64,000 nt of DNA from Zopfochytrium polystomum (Eukaryota; Chytridiomycota; Chytridiomycetes; Chytridiales; Chytridiaceae): assembly GCA_025765615.1 (NCBI GenBank), contig JAIVFJ010000056.1, positions 124,001 through 188,000 of the forward strand, given 5' to 3'. Positions 33,467 through 43,506 of this stretch are shown piece by piece. Within the stretch, counting starts at the first letter, position 1, and each line of letters starts with the position of its first letter. The notes beneath the pieces are model-generated. The model saw only the letters and a list, made by a program, of their open reading frames with translations. It had not been told where the DNA came from and did not search any database. Both the position numbers and the translations under genes were made by a program.

Positions 33467-35165
33467 TCTTTCAGGCAGGGAAAAATTTTGCCCTCTGTCT
33501 ATCTGTCTCTTCCCTATCTCTCTATCTGTTTCGCTGTCTCTCTCCCTCTGTCTGTCTCTCTCCCACTCTCTCTGCAGTATTGGCTGCTGTTGGGTGGCAA
33601 CTCAGACCATCACATCTGAGGCCTCTGACAACTCAATGAAAGGATGAGACTCTGTACAGTCATGCATGCCCTCACCCCCCACCCAAACCCCACACACACA
33701 CACACACAGACCCTCTCTATTTCTACGCTCTCTTTCTCCATCTCTCTTGATCGATCAAAGGGGGGGGTGGAGGGGGGGGCAGCAGCCCCAAGCCCCCTGA
33801 CTCAAAAAAACAACCCAGCCTCTCTCTATCTCTCTCTCTCTGTCTACTCTGTAAACCCGTTTTCTAATTGCAATAGTGGAGTAGGCGGGACAGTGTGGGT
33901 TTAATGTTTTTTCTTTAGTGCCCAATCGAAACGCAAAACTCAAAAGGAAGTCAAAGGGCTGTCTGTTTATCTGAGTGGAAGTCAACGGGTTGTCTGTCTA
34001 CCTCCCACCATGTTGCTGAGTCTGAGAGTGGCAGTCAACGGGCAGTCAACGGATTGCCTGTCTTGCTCTCTGTCTCTGACTCTGTATGTTGGCTGTTGAT
34101 GGAAAAGGAATACAATTGTCTCTCTCACTCTCTCTCTGTCTCTTTCAAGCAGGGGGGTTGAGGGGGGGCGGCAGCCCCCCCCACTGGGGGGCTCAGGGGG
34201 CGGGAGCCCCCTGACTCAAAAAAAAAACAACCCAGCCTCTCTCTCTATCTCTCTCACTCTCTATCTCTGTCTACTCTGTAAACCCGTTTTCTAATTGCAA
34301 TAGTGGAGTAGGGGGGACAGTGTGGGTTTAATGTTTTTTCTTTAGTGACCAATCGAAACGCAGTGGCAAAATTCAAAAGGAAGTCAATGGGCTGTCTGTT
34401 TATCTGAGTGGAAGTCAATGGGTTTGTCTGTCTACCTCCCTCCCTGCCTCTGAATCTGAGACTGGCAGTCAATGGGCAGTCAACAGGTTGTCTGTCTTGC
34501 TCTCTGTCTCTGACTCTGTATGTTGGCTGTTGACGGAAAACGAATAAAATTTTCTGCAATCTCTCACTCTATCTCTGTCTCTTTCAAGCTGGGGGGGTTG
34601 AAGGGGGAAGCAGCCCCCACTGGGGGGCTCACGGTGCGGGAGCCCCCATACAGACAAGTGTGACGTGGCTGAACCCACTAAAATACTACTTCTGCTTATG
34701 ATTTTGCAAAGTCAACTGGGCTGTTGTTTCTGTCATTCAATGATTTGTCACTCTCTGAAAGGGGCAGTGAAATTCAAAAAGGAAGGAAGTCAACAGGCTG
34801 TCTGTCTATCTGAGTGGAATTCAACGGGTTGTCTGTCTACCTCCCTCCCTGTCTCTGAGTCTGGGAGTGGCAGTCAACGGGCAGTCAATGGGTTGTATGT
34901 CATCCTCTATGTCTCTGACTCTGGCTATTGGGCTGTTAGTGGACAAGTTATCAAATCGTCTGCGACCTCTCTCTTTTGAGTGGGGATGTTGAGGGGCATC
35001 AGCCCCCCCACAAGGGCTCAGGGGGTTCCTGCCCCCTGACTCGAAAACAATTTTCCCCTATCCCCTCACCATGGCCTGCCACTGCATTCATTGTGGACTG
35101 CCACACTCTTCAGTATCTTCTTTTTTCTACTCTTTTTGTTGGGAAGGATTGCTTATAAGTCAACA
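29948..35165. repeat. Complex repeat region: GTCAAC/CTGTCTGT units, CT tracts, G-rich hairpins
   Basis: About 5.2 kb of degenerate repeated units. Each unit tends to run: an A/T-rich start with TTTTCTAATTGCAAT(A/T)AGTG, a GTGGGTTTAATGTTTTTTC stretch, several AAGTCAACGGG and CTGTCTGTCT words, and a G-rich end often reading GGGGGCTC...GAGCCCCC (an 8-bp stem). G-rich ends occur near 29950, 30290, 30650, 31045, 31970, 32285, 33760, 34150, 34595 and 34985. Long (CT)n tracts lie at 31440-31950 and 33215-33560. No gene is supported; long translations here are low-complexity artefacts. Confidence 0.8.
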
Positions 35166-35397
35166 GGCATCCCCTAGTTAATGTACATAATAAAACATCA
35201 GCATTGCCTGCCCTCAAACAGTGGCGTCATCGAATGGGAGATCCCTTTCCAACTTGCTCTGATGACATACCTTGCTATTGTCGAATTTTCCTCCTTTTTC
35301 GGCGATCCGCTTTTGGGCGATTGTCAAGATTTGCACCCCAAAACCAAGCATGCAAACACAGAAAGTCACGCGCAGAATGGTTTGTCTCCTTTATTCG

Positions 35398-35505
35398 CTT
35401 CTCTGTCTGTCTCTCTCTCTCTCTCTCTATCTGTCTCTCTCTCTCTCGCTCCCTCTCTGTCTCTCTCTGTCTCTCGCTCTCTCTCTATCTCCCGATCCTG
35501 CATCC
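35398..35505 (+). repeat. CT-rich tract upstream of the NLP-like gene
   Basis: Pyrimidine-rich run of CTCTCT and CTGTCTCT words ending about 15 bases before a TATAAT word (35523-35528). It may serve as a promoter element. Confidence 0.5.
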
Positions 35506-35605
35506 ACCGCATGAACCCACTCTATAATACTCGCTCCGCTTGCGCTCCTCCCCGCCTGCCCTCCACACATTACTCTCGTCTCACACACAAACAGCGCGAG
35601 CAATA

Positions 35606-36516
35606 ATGGCCGCCGCCGTGAGCATCACGACCAGCTGGTGCGACGGAAGCTCCTACAACGTCGTCGTCAACGCCCTGGGCAACAACTGTGCGTCCGTCGC
35701 CGACGTCTTCTCCTCCTTCTCCTCCGTCGCGTTCGGCGGCCAGTCTTGTTGGGGCCCGTCGAGCAACCAATTCTGGTGTTCTGCAAAGAACGGCTGCCCC
35801 GCCGCCGGCGACATCGCCGCAATCCCGATCTGCGTCAAGGTCCTCGCCCACACCGACGTCCTGCCGTACCCGGAGCAACCCGCCACCAACAACATCCAGG
35901 CCGCCGCCTTGCGCTTCAAGCCGTACCTCCACGTCGACCAGGCGACCGTCCCCGGCTGCGCAGAGTTTCCCTCCGTCGACGCGTCGGGCGCCGTCGGCGG
36001 CGGCCTCAAGACGGGAGGCTCGTCCAACGGCGACTGTGCGTCCGCCCCGCACGGCGGCCAGGTTTACGTCCGATCCACACAATACAAGGACCGTTGGGCG
36101 ATCATGTACGCATGGTACTGGCCCAAGGACCAAGAGGCCGTCGGGGTCGGACACAGGCACGACTGGGAGTCCACTGTCGTCTTCATCAACGACGTGAACG
36201 CCGCTCCCGAGAACCAAAAGATCATTGAGGTCGCCGCGTCCGCCCACGGCGCCTTCCGCCAGTACAACCCGCCCAACCCGGACACCATGGAGGGCACCCA
36301 CGTCCACATCAAGTACTTCACTGGCGGCATCAAGGACCACTCCACCGACACCTGGGACAACCCGACCCTCGGCGAGAGCCCAGTACTTCCCATCATCCAC
36401 TGGGACCAGCTGTCCCCCGCCGCCGTTTCACCCTGCAGAACTACGACTTTGGGAACGCAAACTTTCCGCTCAGGGACCCCAACTTCATGGACAACTTGGC
36501 AAAGGCGTACATTTGA
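35606..36516 (+). pseudogene. Necrosis-inducing NPP1-like (NLP) protein gene with a broken frame
   Basis: The encoded protein belongs to the necrosis- and ethylene-inducing-like family, secreted cytolysins that act on plant plasma membranes in known members. The hallmark heptapeptide GHRHDWE lies at codons 182-188, preceded by the typical AIMYAWYWPKD segment. The chosen start (35606) follows a TATA-like word at 35523. The N-terminus is not a clear signal peptide and carries an extra Cys-rich stretch of about 60 residues. Near 36420-36435 the family-like sequence leaves the main frame; family-typical residues continue in another frame to a stop at 36514-36516, while the main frame runs into unrelated sequence to 36607. 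Either a pseudogene or a base error. It is high in GC compared with its surroundings. Confidence 0.8.
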
Positions 36517-37265
36517 GATTTATAGAGAGAGACAGAGAGCGGTGGAGATAGAGGCAGAGAAGGAAAGAGCGAAGAGAACCGGGAGAGAGAGCGTGTGTGT
36601 GAATTAAAAAAAGATGTGGGTCACGTAGTTCTGTGCCTTGGACTTTTTCATAAACAGTTACATACCTGTTTGCTGTTTTTTGGACACTTCCAGAGCGGAA
36701 AAATAGATATGGGAATAGATCACTGGGCCGACTTTACAATAGTATGCGAAAACGTTGACACCTCCACAAACCAAAAATCATCAAAAGATTTTGTAGAGGT
36801 GCCAACGATTTAGCAAACTACTCTACTACTTAAAAAATCAGTTTCCGCGATGCAAAAGCAGATGTGAATCCCATCCTGCGGAGCGGTGCGTGGAGGAGTC
36901 CAATTAAAAACTAGAATATATGCGTGAATTGAGCAATTGACATTACAATAAGGAAGCTAAGGCGCCGCCGCAGACTTGCTAAAACGCACAAACAACTCCA
37001 GCTCAACACTGAGCAAAAGCATAACACTGCTGGACTTGAACCCTGTCACGAAGGACAATTATATCTGTTACACACAACCAAGGCTGGCCTTTCCTGGGTT
37101 CAGAGCGGATATTGGAAGGCCTGTGTCCCAATCCAGAAAGCCGGAGATTAACCCCCAAATTCAGTGTCCAGTCATTATGAGCTGGATACCGCTATCGGGT
37201 TCACATCTGCTCGAAAATCGGCGGCCTCTGTGTCTGTAAACTTTCTGCAGAATTTGCGCTTATGT
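36517..37265. other. No gene recognised
   Basis: 3' flank of the NLP-like gene. It begins with GAGA-rich sequence and then unique-looking sequence. The 5' end of the Ty1/copia relic, including any LTR, may lie here but was not identified. Confidence 0.4.
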
Positions 37266-40240
37266 ATCTAAAAAAGATCTGCCGAAGTGGATCTTCTGGA
37301 TGTACGAGATCCGGCATTTCGGGCTAACCTTACACACAACGATTGGACCAAGTTGCTTTGTACATTTTACCATGTACGCTTCACTTGTCTTGGTGTATCT
37401 GATTACAGCGCTGTTTGAACCAGGGGGGAAGATTGATGATTTTCAACCAATATTTGAGAAGCACTACAGAGACCTAGTGGAAGTCAGGAGCATTGGTCTC
37501 GGGGGTGTCTTAGGCAAAATCAACGAAATGCTAAAGTTTGGGTCAATGGTGGATCAACTGACAGAATGTTTGGACAAAGTGTACTGGCACTTTTGGACTG
37601 AGAACTACCTATCTCGAGTGGACAACAACACCATCATAGACATAACCGCACTCTTTGCCTTCCTCAAGACTATGGAAGCCTGTAACAAACCTAAATGACC
37701 AACTGTCGCACCACCAGCAGAGCGGGCCAATGAGGCTGCACTACTTAGCAACTTCCACAACTGCTGAGAGCAAAGGTGCTCCCACTAGGCTGAGCGACAC
37801 AACCATGAAAAGGAAATCCGTGGTGGGCGCCGCCATGGTTGGGGTGCCTGTGCTGGGTGACAGGGTAGAGAATGGCATGCAGAACAGCAATCTGAGCAAT
37901 GTGGACACCACACCTCCTGAACTCAGAGACAAGCAGAAAATCAGGCTGCACGTGGTGCAGCACCCAAGGCGAACACTCCAGGTGCTACAGCTCAGGATCA
38001 GCGACAAGGAGTTGTGCAACTGGGGAAGTCAGTTCTGTGTCACCATTGTGGGAAGGAGAACCACTTTGCAAAACATTGCATCATGAGGAAACGAGGCGAG
38101 CCAGTTGCACTTATTGCCACAGGCAGCACCAGTGATGTGCCATCCGTTGACGATAGCAAGACTGGCAGTAGCGACCGTGGGGAGTATTTGTCAGATTTTT
38201 AGTTGGCCAGAGGCACCCACCACCTTGGGCACGTCAAAAGCAGACCTCTAACTTCCAACCAGCACCTCATGGTCCCCAAACACCTCACCCTCTCATCATC
38301 ATCATCCACCATGTTCAAGGAATCACCCATTGTTGTTGACTCTGGCTGTGTCAAGACCATTCTCAAAGACGCTCACCTTTTCACAGGCTACACTGAATGC
38401 ACCTCATCTGTCGGAACCATTGACAAAGACTCCACCCTGCTCAAAGTCTTAGGTGTTGGACCAGCAAGAATCCCTCTTCCAAACAGCGTGGAGATTGTAA
38501 TCAAGGAAGCCTGCTGCACGCCAAACGCACTTTACAGTCTCCTTGCCACCAATGACCCATCTTCTTTTTTCTAAGTTTAAAGGCCACCTGGTGTTATTTT
38601 GAGAACTAGTGACAAGTCCCCCATTGGCTGCTGTGTCAAACATTCAGGACTTCACTTCCTCGACACCAAGAATTCAAAGCTTCATTGACTCAGTCACACA
38701 GCTGCAGCTACCATTGCAATGGTTCATCAGGAGACCCTTTCCATCACCTGACAGCCCATCACCAGTTGCTACCAAGGCAGAACAACTTTGCATCACTGAG
38801 GTTGATCAGCTGCATCGCACACTGGGTCATGTTGGCTTCCAGAAGTCATCACTAGCTTCGAGCAACCACCGCCTGAAGAGCCACTGCCTGAACCACCACC
38901 ACATACCGCATCACCAGAAACAGCAGTGGTCCCCTGCATTGACCCTGACCTACCACCACCAAAGAAGAAACGTGGACGACCAAGAAAGAACGCAATCAAC
39001 AACCAACTGGTGAGTAACTCTGAGATTCACAATACTAACTGTCAGGAACATGGCAGGACAGGACAAGGCAGACAAGGGACTGAGAGGAGTGATGATTGTA
39101 TTGGAAACAATAATTCACTTGAGGGATGGGACAGGTCCCCCATCCCCCTTTTATACCTCTTGAGAGCCTTCCTTGTCAAGACTCAAAGAAAGTTCCAGAA
39201 AGAGCAATTAGTAATACAATGATACCAATGACACCAATGACAACAAGACAAGTCAGGAAAGCAAAGAAGGTTCCAGAAGGTTCCACAAGGTTCCATGAAG
39301 GAATGTTCTAGAAGGTTCCAGAGGTTTCCAGAGGGTGATTCATAACACTAACAAACAATTCTCTACATCCTTTACCTCTTCAAAACACATCAAAACAATT
39401 AACACAACCACATCCCACCAAAACCATCACACAAACACAGGGAGCTGCAGCACAGGGCACCACCAGTGTGGTTGGGGACTGTCCTTCCAGCGGTGCTAGG
39501 GGCAGTGGCCCAGCGGCTTTGTAGACATGGCATCTCAGTCCAGCGCAGAGGTTCCAGTGGCTGCGGATGGTGAGGCTCTGCGTCTGTGTGAGCCTGGGAC
39601 GCTTGCTAGGGGCGAAGGCCCAGTGATGTGGCAGAACCAGCAATGCCATGTGGCCCACCTGCTGCTGAGAGTGCTCCTGATGTGCCAGATGTGTTATTTG
39701 TGTGCAGATCTAATGAGGGCTCTCACAACAACAACGTTCAATCTGTCTACATGTCAGACTCAGACAACGAAGACAGACCACTCCTTGCTTTCAATGTCAA
39801 CTCCAACACAGTTCAAGTGTCCCCTGCCACATACAAGGGTCTGCTGATGCATGAGGAGGCCATGGCTTCACCCTTCGCCTAAGTGTGGAGAGAGGCTGAA
39901 GAGTACGAACTGAGCATGCTCCAGAGCATGGGTGTGTTCATGGAAGCCACAGCTCCACCCAATACGAACATCGTGAGTTGTAAGTGGTACACAAGCTGAA
40001 GTTCAAACCTGACAGCACCATCAAACGATTTCACATGAGACTTGTTGCTTGTGGTTTCACACAGGAGCCTGGTGTTGACTTCACTCTGACATACTTGCTG
40101 GTAATTTGAGGTAACACTCTCTGATGGATGATTGCCCTTGGCACCCTGTGTGGCTGGGACATGGAGATGATCAACATCTCCTCAGCTACCTGTATGGCCT
40201 GTGGGGTGAAGACGAGTCAGTGTGACCTGAAGATGGAGGC
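37266..40240 (+). pseudogene. Ty1/copia retrotransposon relic 1
   Basis: Decayed element with parts in the right order but in several frames. A gag-like stretch (37300-38000) precedes a zinc knuckle CHHCGKENHFAKHC (about 38040-38085). A copia-type protease has VVDSGCVKTIL (about 38325). The GAG-pre-integrase motif LHRTLGHVGF lies at about 38810. A Pro/Glu linker with an AT-hook-like KKKRGRPRKN lies at about 38960. Reverse-transcriptase pieces lie at about 39860-40220, where RLVACGFTQEPGVDF is recognisable in a shifted frame. The integrase core is missing between the pre-integrase motif and the linker. A solo LTR of the gypsy family is inserted at 39040-39347. Confidence 0.75.
39040..39347 (-). 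mobile_element. Solo LTR 1 of the chromovirus-like family
   Basis: 308 bp, TG...CA on the minus strand, flanked by the perfect 5-bp duplication CTAAC (39035-39039 and 39348-39352). It lacks the 45-bp heat-shock-element duplication found in the full elements. It arose by LTR-LTR recombination inside the copia relic. Confidence 0.93.
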
Positions 40241-40299
40241 GCAGTTTGCGCAGCTGCCGTGGGCAGATCTGACTTACCTGAGGCATCACCCTGGCTCAT

Positions 40300-41177
40300 C
40301 AGAGTGTCTCTTCCGCTGTTCGCCCTGTCAGGTGCAGTGTGCACTGCCGAAGTGGGAAGTCCACCAGGTAGATGTTATCATTACTGCAGTGGGCAAAGAT
40401 GTGGTCTGTGCCGCTTGCCCGCAGGTGAATGAGAGCAACTTCTGGTGTGAAGATCATGTGGTGACCCGTTTGCTGAACAAACAATCTGATGCACCAAAAG
40501 CAGAGTGTCTGTGAATTCGGGCACGTACAGCGAGTCTCGCAGTACAAGTGTGACGCTGTTGACCGTGAGGGTGAAGTCCCCCATGTATGTGCCCACCACA
40601 ATGCGACTGTTGGCAGTTGTGATGGTACGCTTGGTTTGATGTGTGTTTGAGAAGTGTTCCCAAAGTGGCGCCATGGTACGACAGGCGCGCCAGAATCCAA
40701 GAGAACTTCGTGCTGTGAGCCCCCGTTCAATCGCGCGAGCTTGGCATATTCGGAGCCGACTAGGTAATCCCATGTGACTATGCAGCTGCACCCAAAGTAA
40801 AAGCTCTTGCACATTTCCAAGTAACCGATGTTGGTGGCGATGTTGTCAGCGGCCCAGCATGCGTCTGCTTGTTCAATCTGGTCTGACGAGCTGAGAAAGT
40901 TGTCAAGAGCGCTGGTCCCTTCAGCAGCCAGTCTGGCCCCTTCAGTGCAGATCTCCATCATCTACTCATCCTCAGCAGGATCGTAGAGTCTGGGATACTC
41001 TTCGGTAGGAGATGCCCTCATGGATGGGCCTGCTATTGGCTCTGTGGTGCTTCCTTCAATAGACATTGGGTACGGAGTGTCCCTTGCCAACTTTGCAGAG
41101 TCCTGCATCTCCCCCTTCCTCCAACGTTTGGCAGCCCTCTTGGAAGAGTTGCCAGTATCAGAGGGAAAGTGTTGCAT
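40300..41177 (-). pseudogene. Ty1/copia relic 2, protease region
   Basis: Minus-strand fragments include VLLDSGAPVVPW (about 40700) and, in a shifted frame, ITTANSRIVVG...LRDSLYVPEF (about 40500-40630). These fit the copia-type aspartic protease pattern. Upstream frames (41177 to 40962, then to 40720) are probably gag remnants. It faces relic 1 tail to tail. Several stops and frameshifts make it inactive. Confidence 0.6.
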
Positions 41178-41437
41178 TTCTCAGGAGTGTGGTTGACTCC
41201 AAATCCATGTCGGTGACCTGGAGCTGCTGTGAGCTGCCCCAGTTCGGCATTTCTCTGAACCCATTGAGTGTGATTCGAATCGCATTGTCCTTGACGGCGA
41301 AGCCTAGGAAAGCAAAGCTAGAATCACCGCCGTCTTCACCTAACTCTTTTTGTTGGATTCAGATTAGGCCTTTCAGCTTACCTGACTTAGTGTAAGTCAC
41401 ATCAGCGGCAGGTCACAGCCTCGACAGCATATCGTCC

Positions 41438-42363
41438 TCACACAATGATGTTTCTTGGCTTTTCCACCACTACCCAAGACCTGCCACCACCAGTTTTGAC
41501 TTGTCCAATTGCACCTTTCACAAGCCTCATCTCAATAACAACCATTTCTCCACCTTCTGAAATCACTGGCAAGTGAAGTTTAGTCACTAGTTCTGACTGC
41601 AAATGAACTACTGTGTTATGAATCACCCTCTGGAAACCTCTGGAACCTTCTAGAACATTCCTTCATGGAACCTTGTGGAACCTTCTGGAACCTTCTTTGC
41701 TTTCCTGACTTGTCTTGTTGTCATTGGTATCATTGGTATCATTGTATTACTAATTGGTCTTTCTGGAACTTTCTTTGAGTCTTGACAAGGAAGGCTCTCA
41801 AAAGGTATAAAAGGGGGATGGGGGACCTGTCCCATCCCTCAAGTGAATTATTGTTTCCAATACAATCATCACTCCTCTCAGTTCCTTGTCTGCCTTGTCC
41901 TGTCCTGCCCTGTTCCTGACATACTGCAACCATCACAGTCTCCATGTCTTCTGAATTCTTGTCAAAGTCCTCCTGTCAGCTGATTGTCATGACAGAGAGA
42001 ATCTGTCGGTAACGTGTGAATGGCTTCATTTCAGGATCAGCACTTTTGCGATGAGATTGATGGTCGACAAGTTCAACATACCGTGTTGAAACTAGTCAAC
42101 AACAAACCATAGAGGAGTCCAATTACAAAAGAAAACCAGACCGTGAGATAACTGGAGTCTCGATAATGTTCACTATCCAGGGAACCAGCACAGGCCAGAG
42201 TCTGCTGCTTATCAACCAGTGCAACCTTGGACCAATGCTCCACAACCACCTTGTCCCAATTTGTCTCCACAAGAGCTACTGTTGTTTTCCACAGTTTTGC
42301 TTCCACTCTCTTGGTCAGCTTAAGTAGGAGGTCAGAGATACTAAAATTGGCCTTGACAAACAT
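41438..42363 (-). pseudogene. Unidentified coding relic interrupted by a solo LTR
   Basis: A minus-strand frame around 41945-41922 continues across the solo LTR to 41438 when one TACTG copy is counted, and ends with a stop. Further minus-strand coding-like sequence lies at 42073-42363. I do not recognise the protein; it is probably another transposon remnant. Confidence 0.35.
41614..41921 (+). mobile_element. Solo LTR 2 of the chromovirus-like family
   Basis: 308 bp, flanked by the perfect 5-bp duplication TACTG (41609-41613 and 41922-41926). It has the TATA box and heat-shock-element units, in the short form without the 45-bp duplication. Confidence 0.93.
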
Positions 42364-42369
42364 GGTATA

Positions 42370-42478
42370 TGTTATGGATCACCCTCTGGAAACCTCTGGA
42401 ACCTTCTAGAACATTCCTTAGTGGAATTGTGGAACCTTCTGGAACCTCCTTTGCGTTCCTGACTTTTGTCCATTGTAA
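42370..42478 (+). repeat. Diverged LTR fragment upstream of OPT2
   Basis: Begins TGTTATGGATCACCCTCTGG and keeps several GAA/TTC units, then diverges near the TTCCTGACTT word. It is an older, truncated member of the LTR family, about 1 kb before OPT2. Confidence 0.7.
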
Positions 42479-43423
42479 CAAGCGGATGTTGCTGATTGGT
42501 AACAGCAACAGAGTTACGATGGCAAAAACACTCCATAGGAAAACACCAGTGGCACCAGACTCAACCACCACAATGTGCAAAATGGGGCGGCTTTATGAGA
42601 TTATCACGAAGAGAGAGAGAGAGAGGAACGAACGCCAAGACCATGCAAAAAAAAAAAAAACCAAAGCAGCAAGCATTTCGCCTGCCCGTTTCGGACTCCT
42701 TCCTCTGCTTCCTTCCTTCTTGCTCCATGTGATTGGCTGTGCTGATATATGCTACATGCACATTGGGGTCGGCTGTTTGTCATCATTCTTCCTTCTTCAT
42801 TGTCCACCGCACGACCTCATCACAAACCCCTTCCTTCTTTTGAAGCAATCAATCCTATCAATCAATCAATCACAAGTGACAGACAACAAGAGAGGAACCA
42901 GAAAGGAAACGGAAGAGGATGAATGTTTTTGCATCCACGGATGATGATGACACAAAGAAACCCCCAAAGAAAAAAATAAAAAAAGAAAGTAGAACTCAAG
43001 CACCACGTTGCGTTGTTTTTCACGCCTGCCATTTTCGGCTTATCGCCCCGTTTTGGCAATCCTGGGTGCACATTGGTTTTCTTTTCTTTCCCTGAAGCAC
43101 GAGGGAAACAGTCAAACAGACTGACAGACAGACGAAGACAGAAGAGGGCCGGATGGATGTCTGAGCCGGACAGGTGCAGAGACAGCGCCCCCTGAAACAA
43201 GCAGAGTGGAATCAAAAGGCTCAGAAAATTAAATTTTTTGATCAAAGCCGAAGAGGACCGTGGATTTTGATCCCCATGATTATACAAAACAGGAAAAACA
43301 GATGATTGGCAACGCGGAGGAAGTTGGAGCAAAAACAAAACAAAAGAGAAAATTTGACGTTTTTTCTTTTTTTCTGCAGAAACGGAAGGAAGAGAGGTTC
43401 GGTTCCTTGCCCCCTAAACAGGC
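42479..43423. other. OPT2 upstream region
   Basis: No gene seen. It contains a poly-A run near 42646 and AT-rich sequence, and probably carries OPT2 control sites. Confidence 0.4.
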
Positions 43424-43430
43424 TATAAAA
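43424..43430 (+). promoter_or_regulatory. TATA box of OPT2
   Basis: TATAAAA, 77 bases before the OPT2 ATG, in the same setting as the TATA box of OPT1. Confidence 0.65.
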
Positions 43431-43506
43431 GGCTTCTTCTGCTGGGCGTGTTTCCTCGTATCAGTTCCCTTAATTCCCCCCTTCCCCCACTTCCCTGTAA
43501 TAGAGG

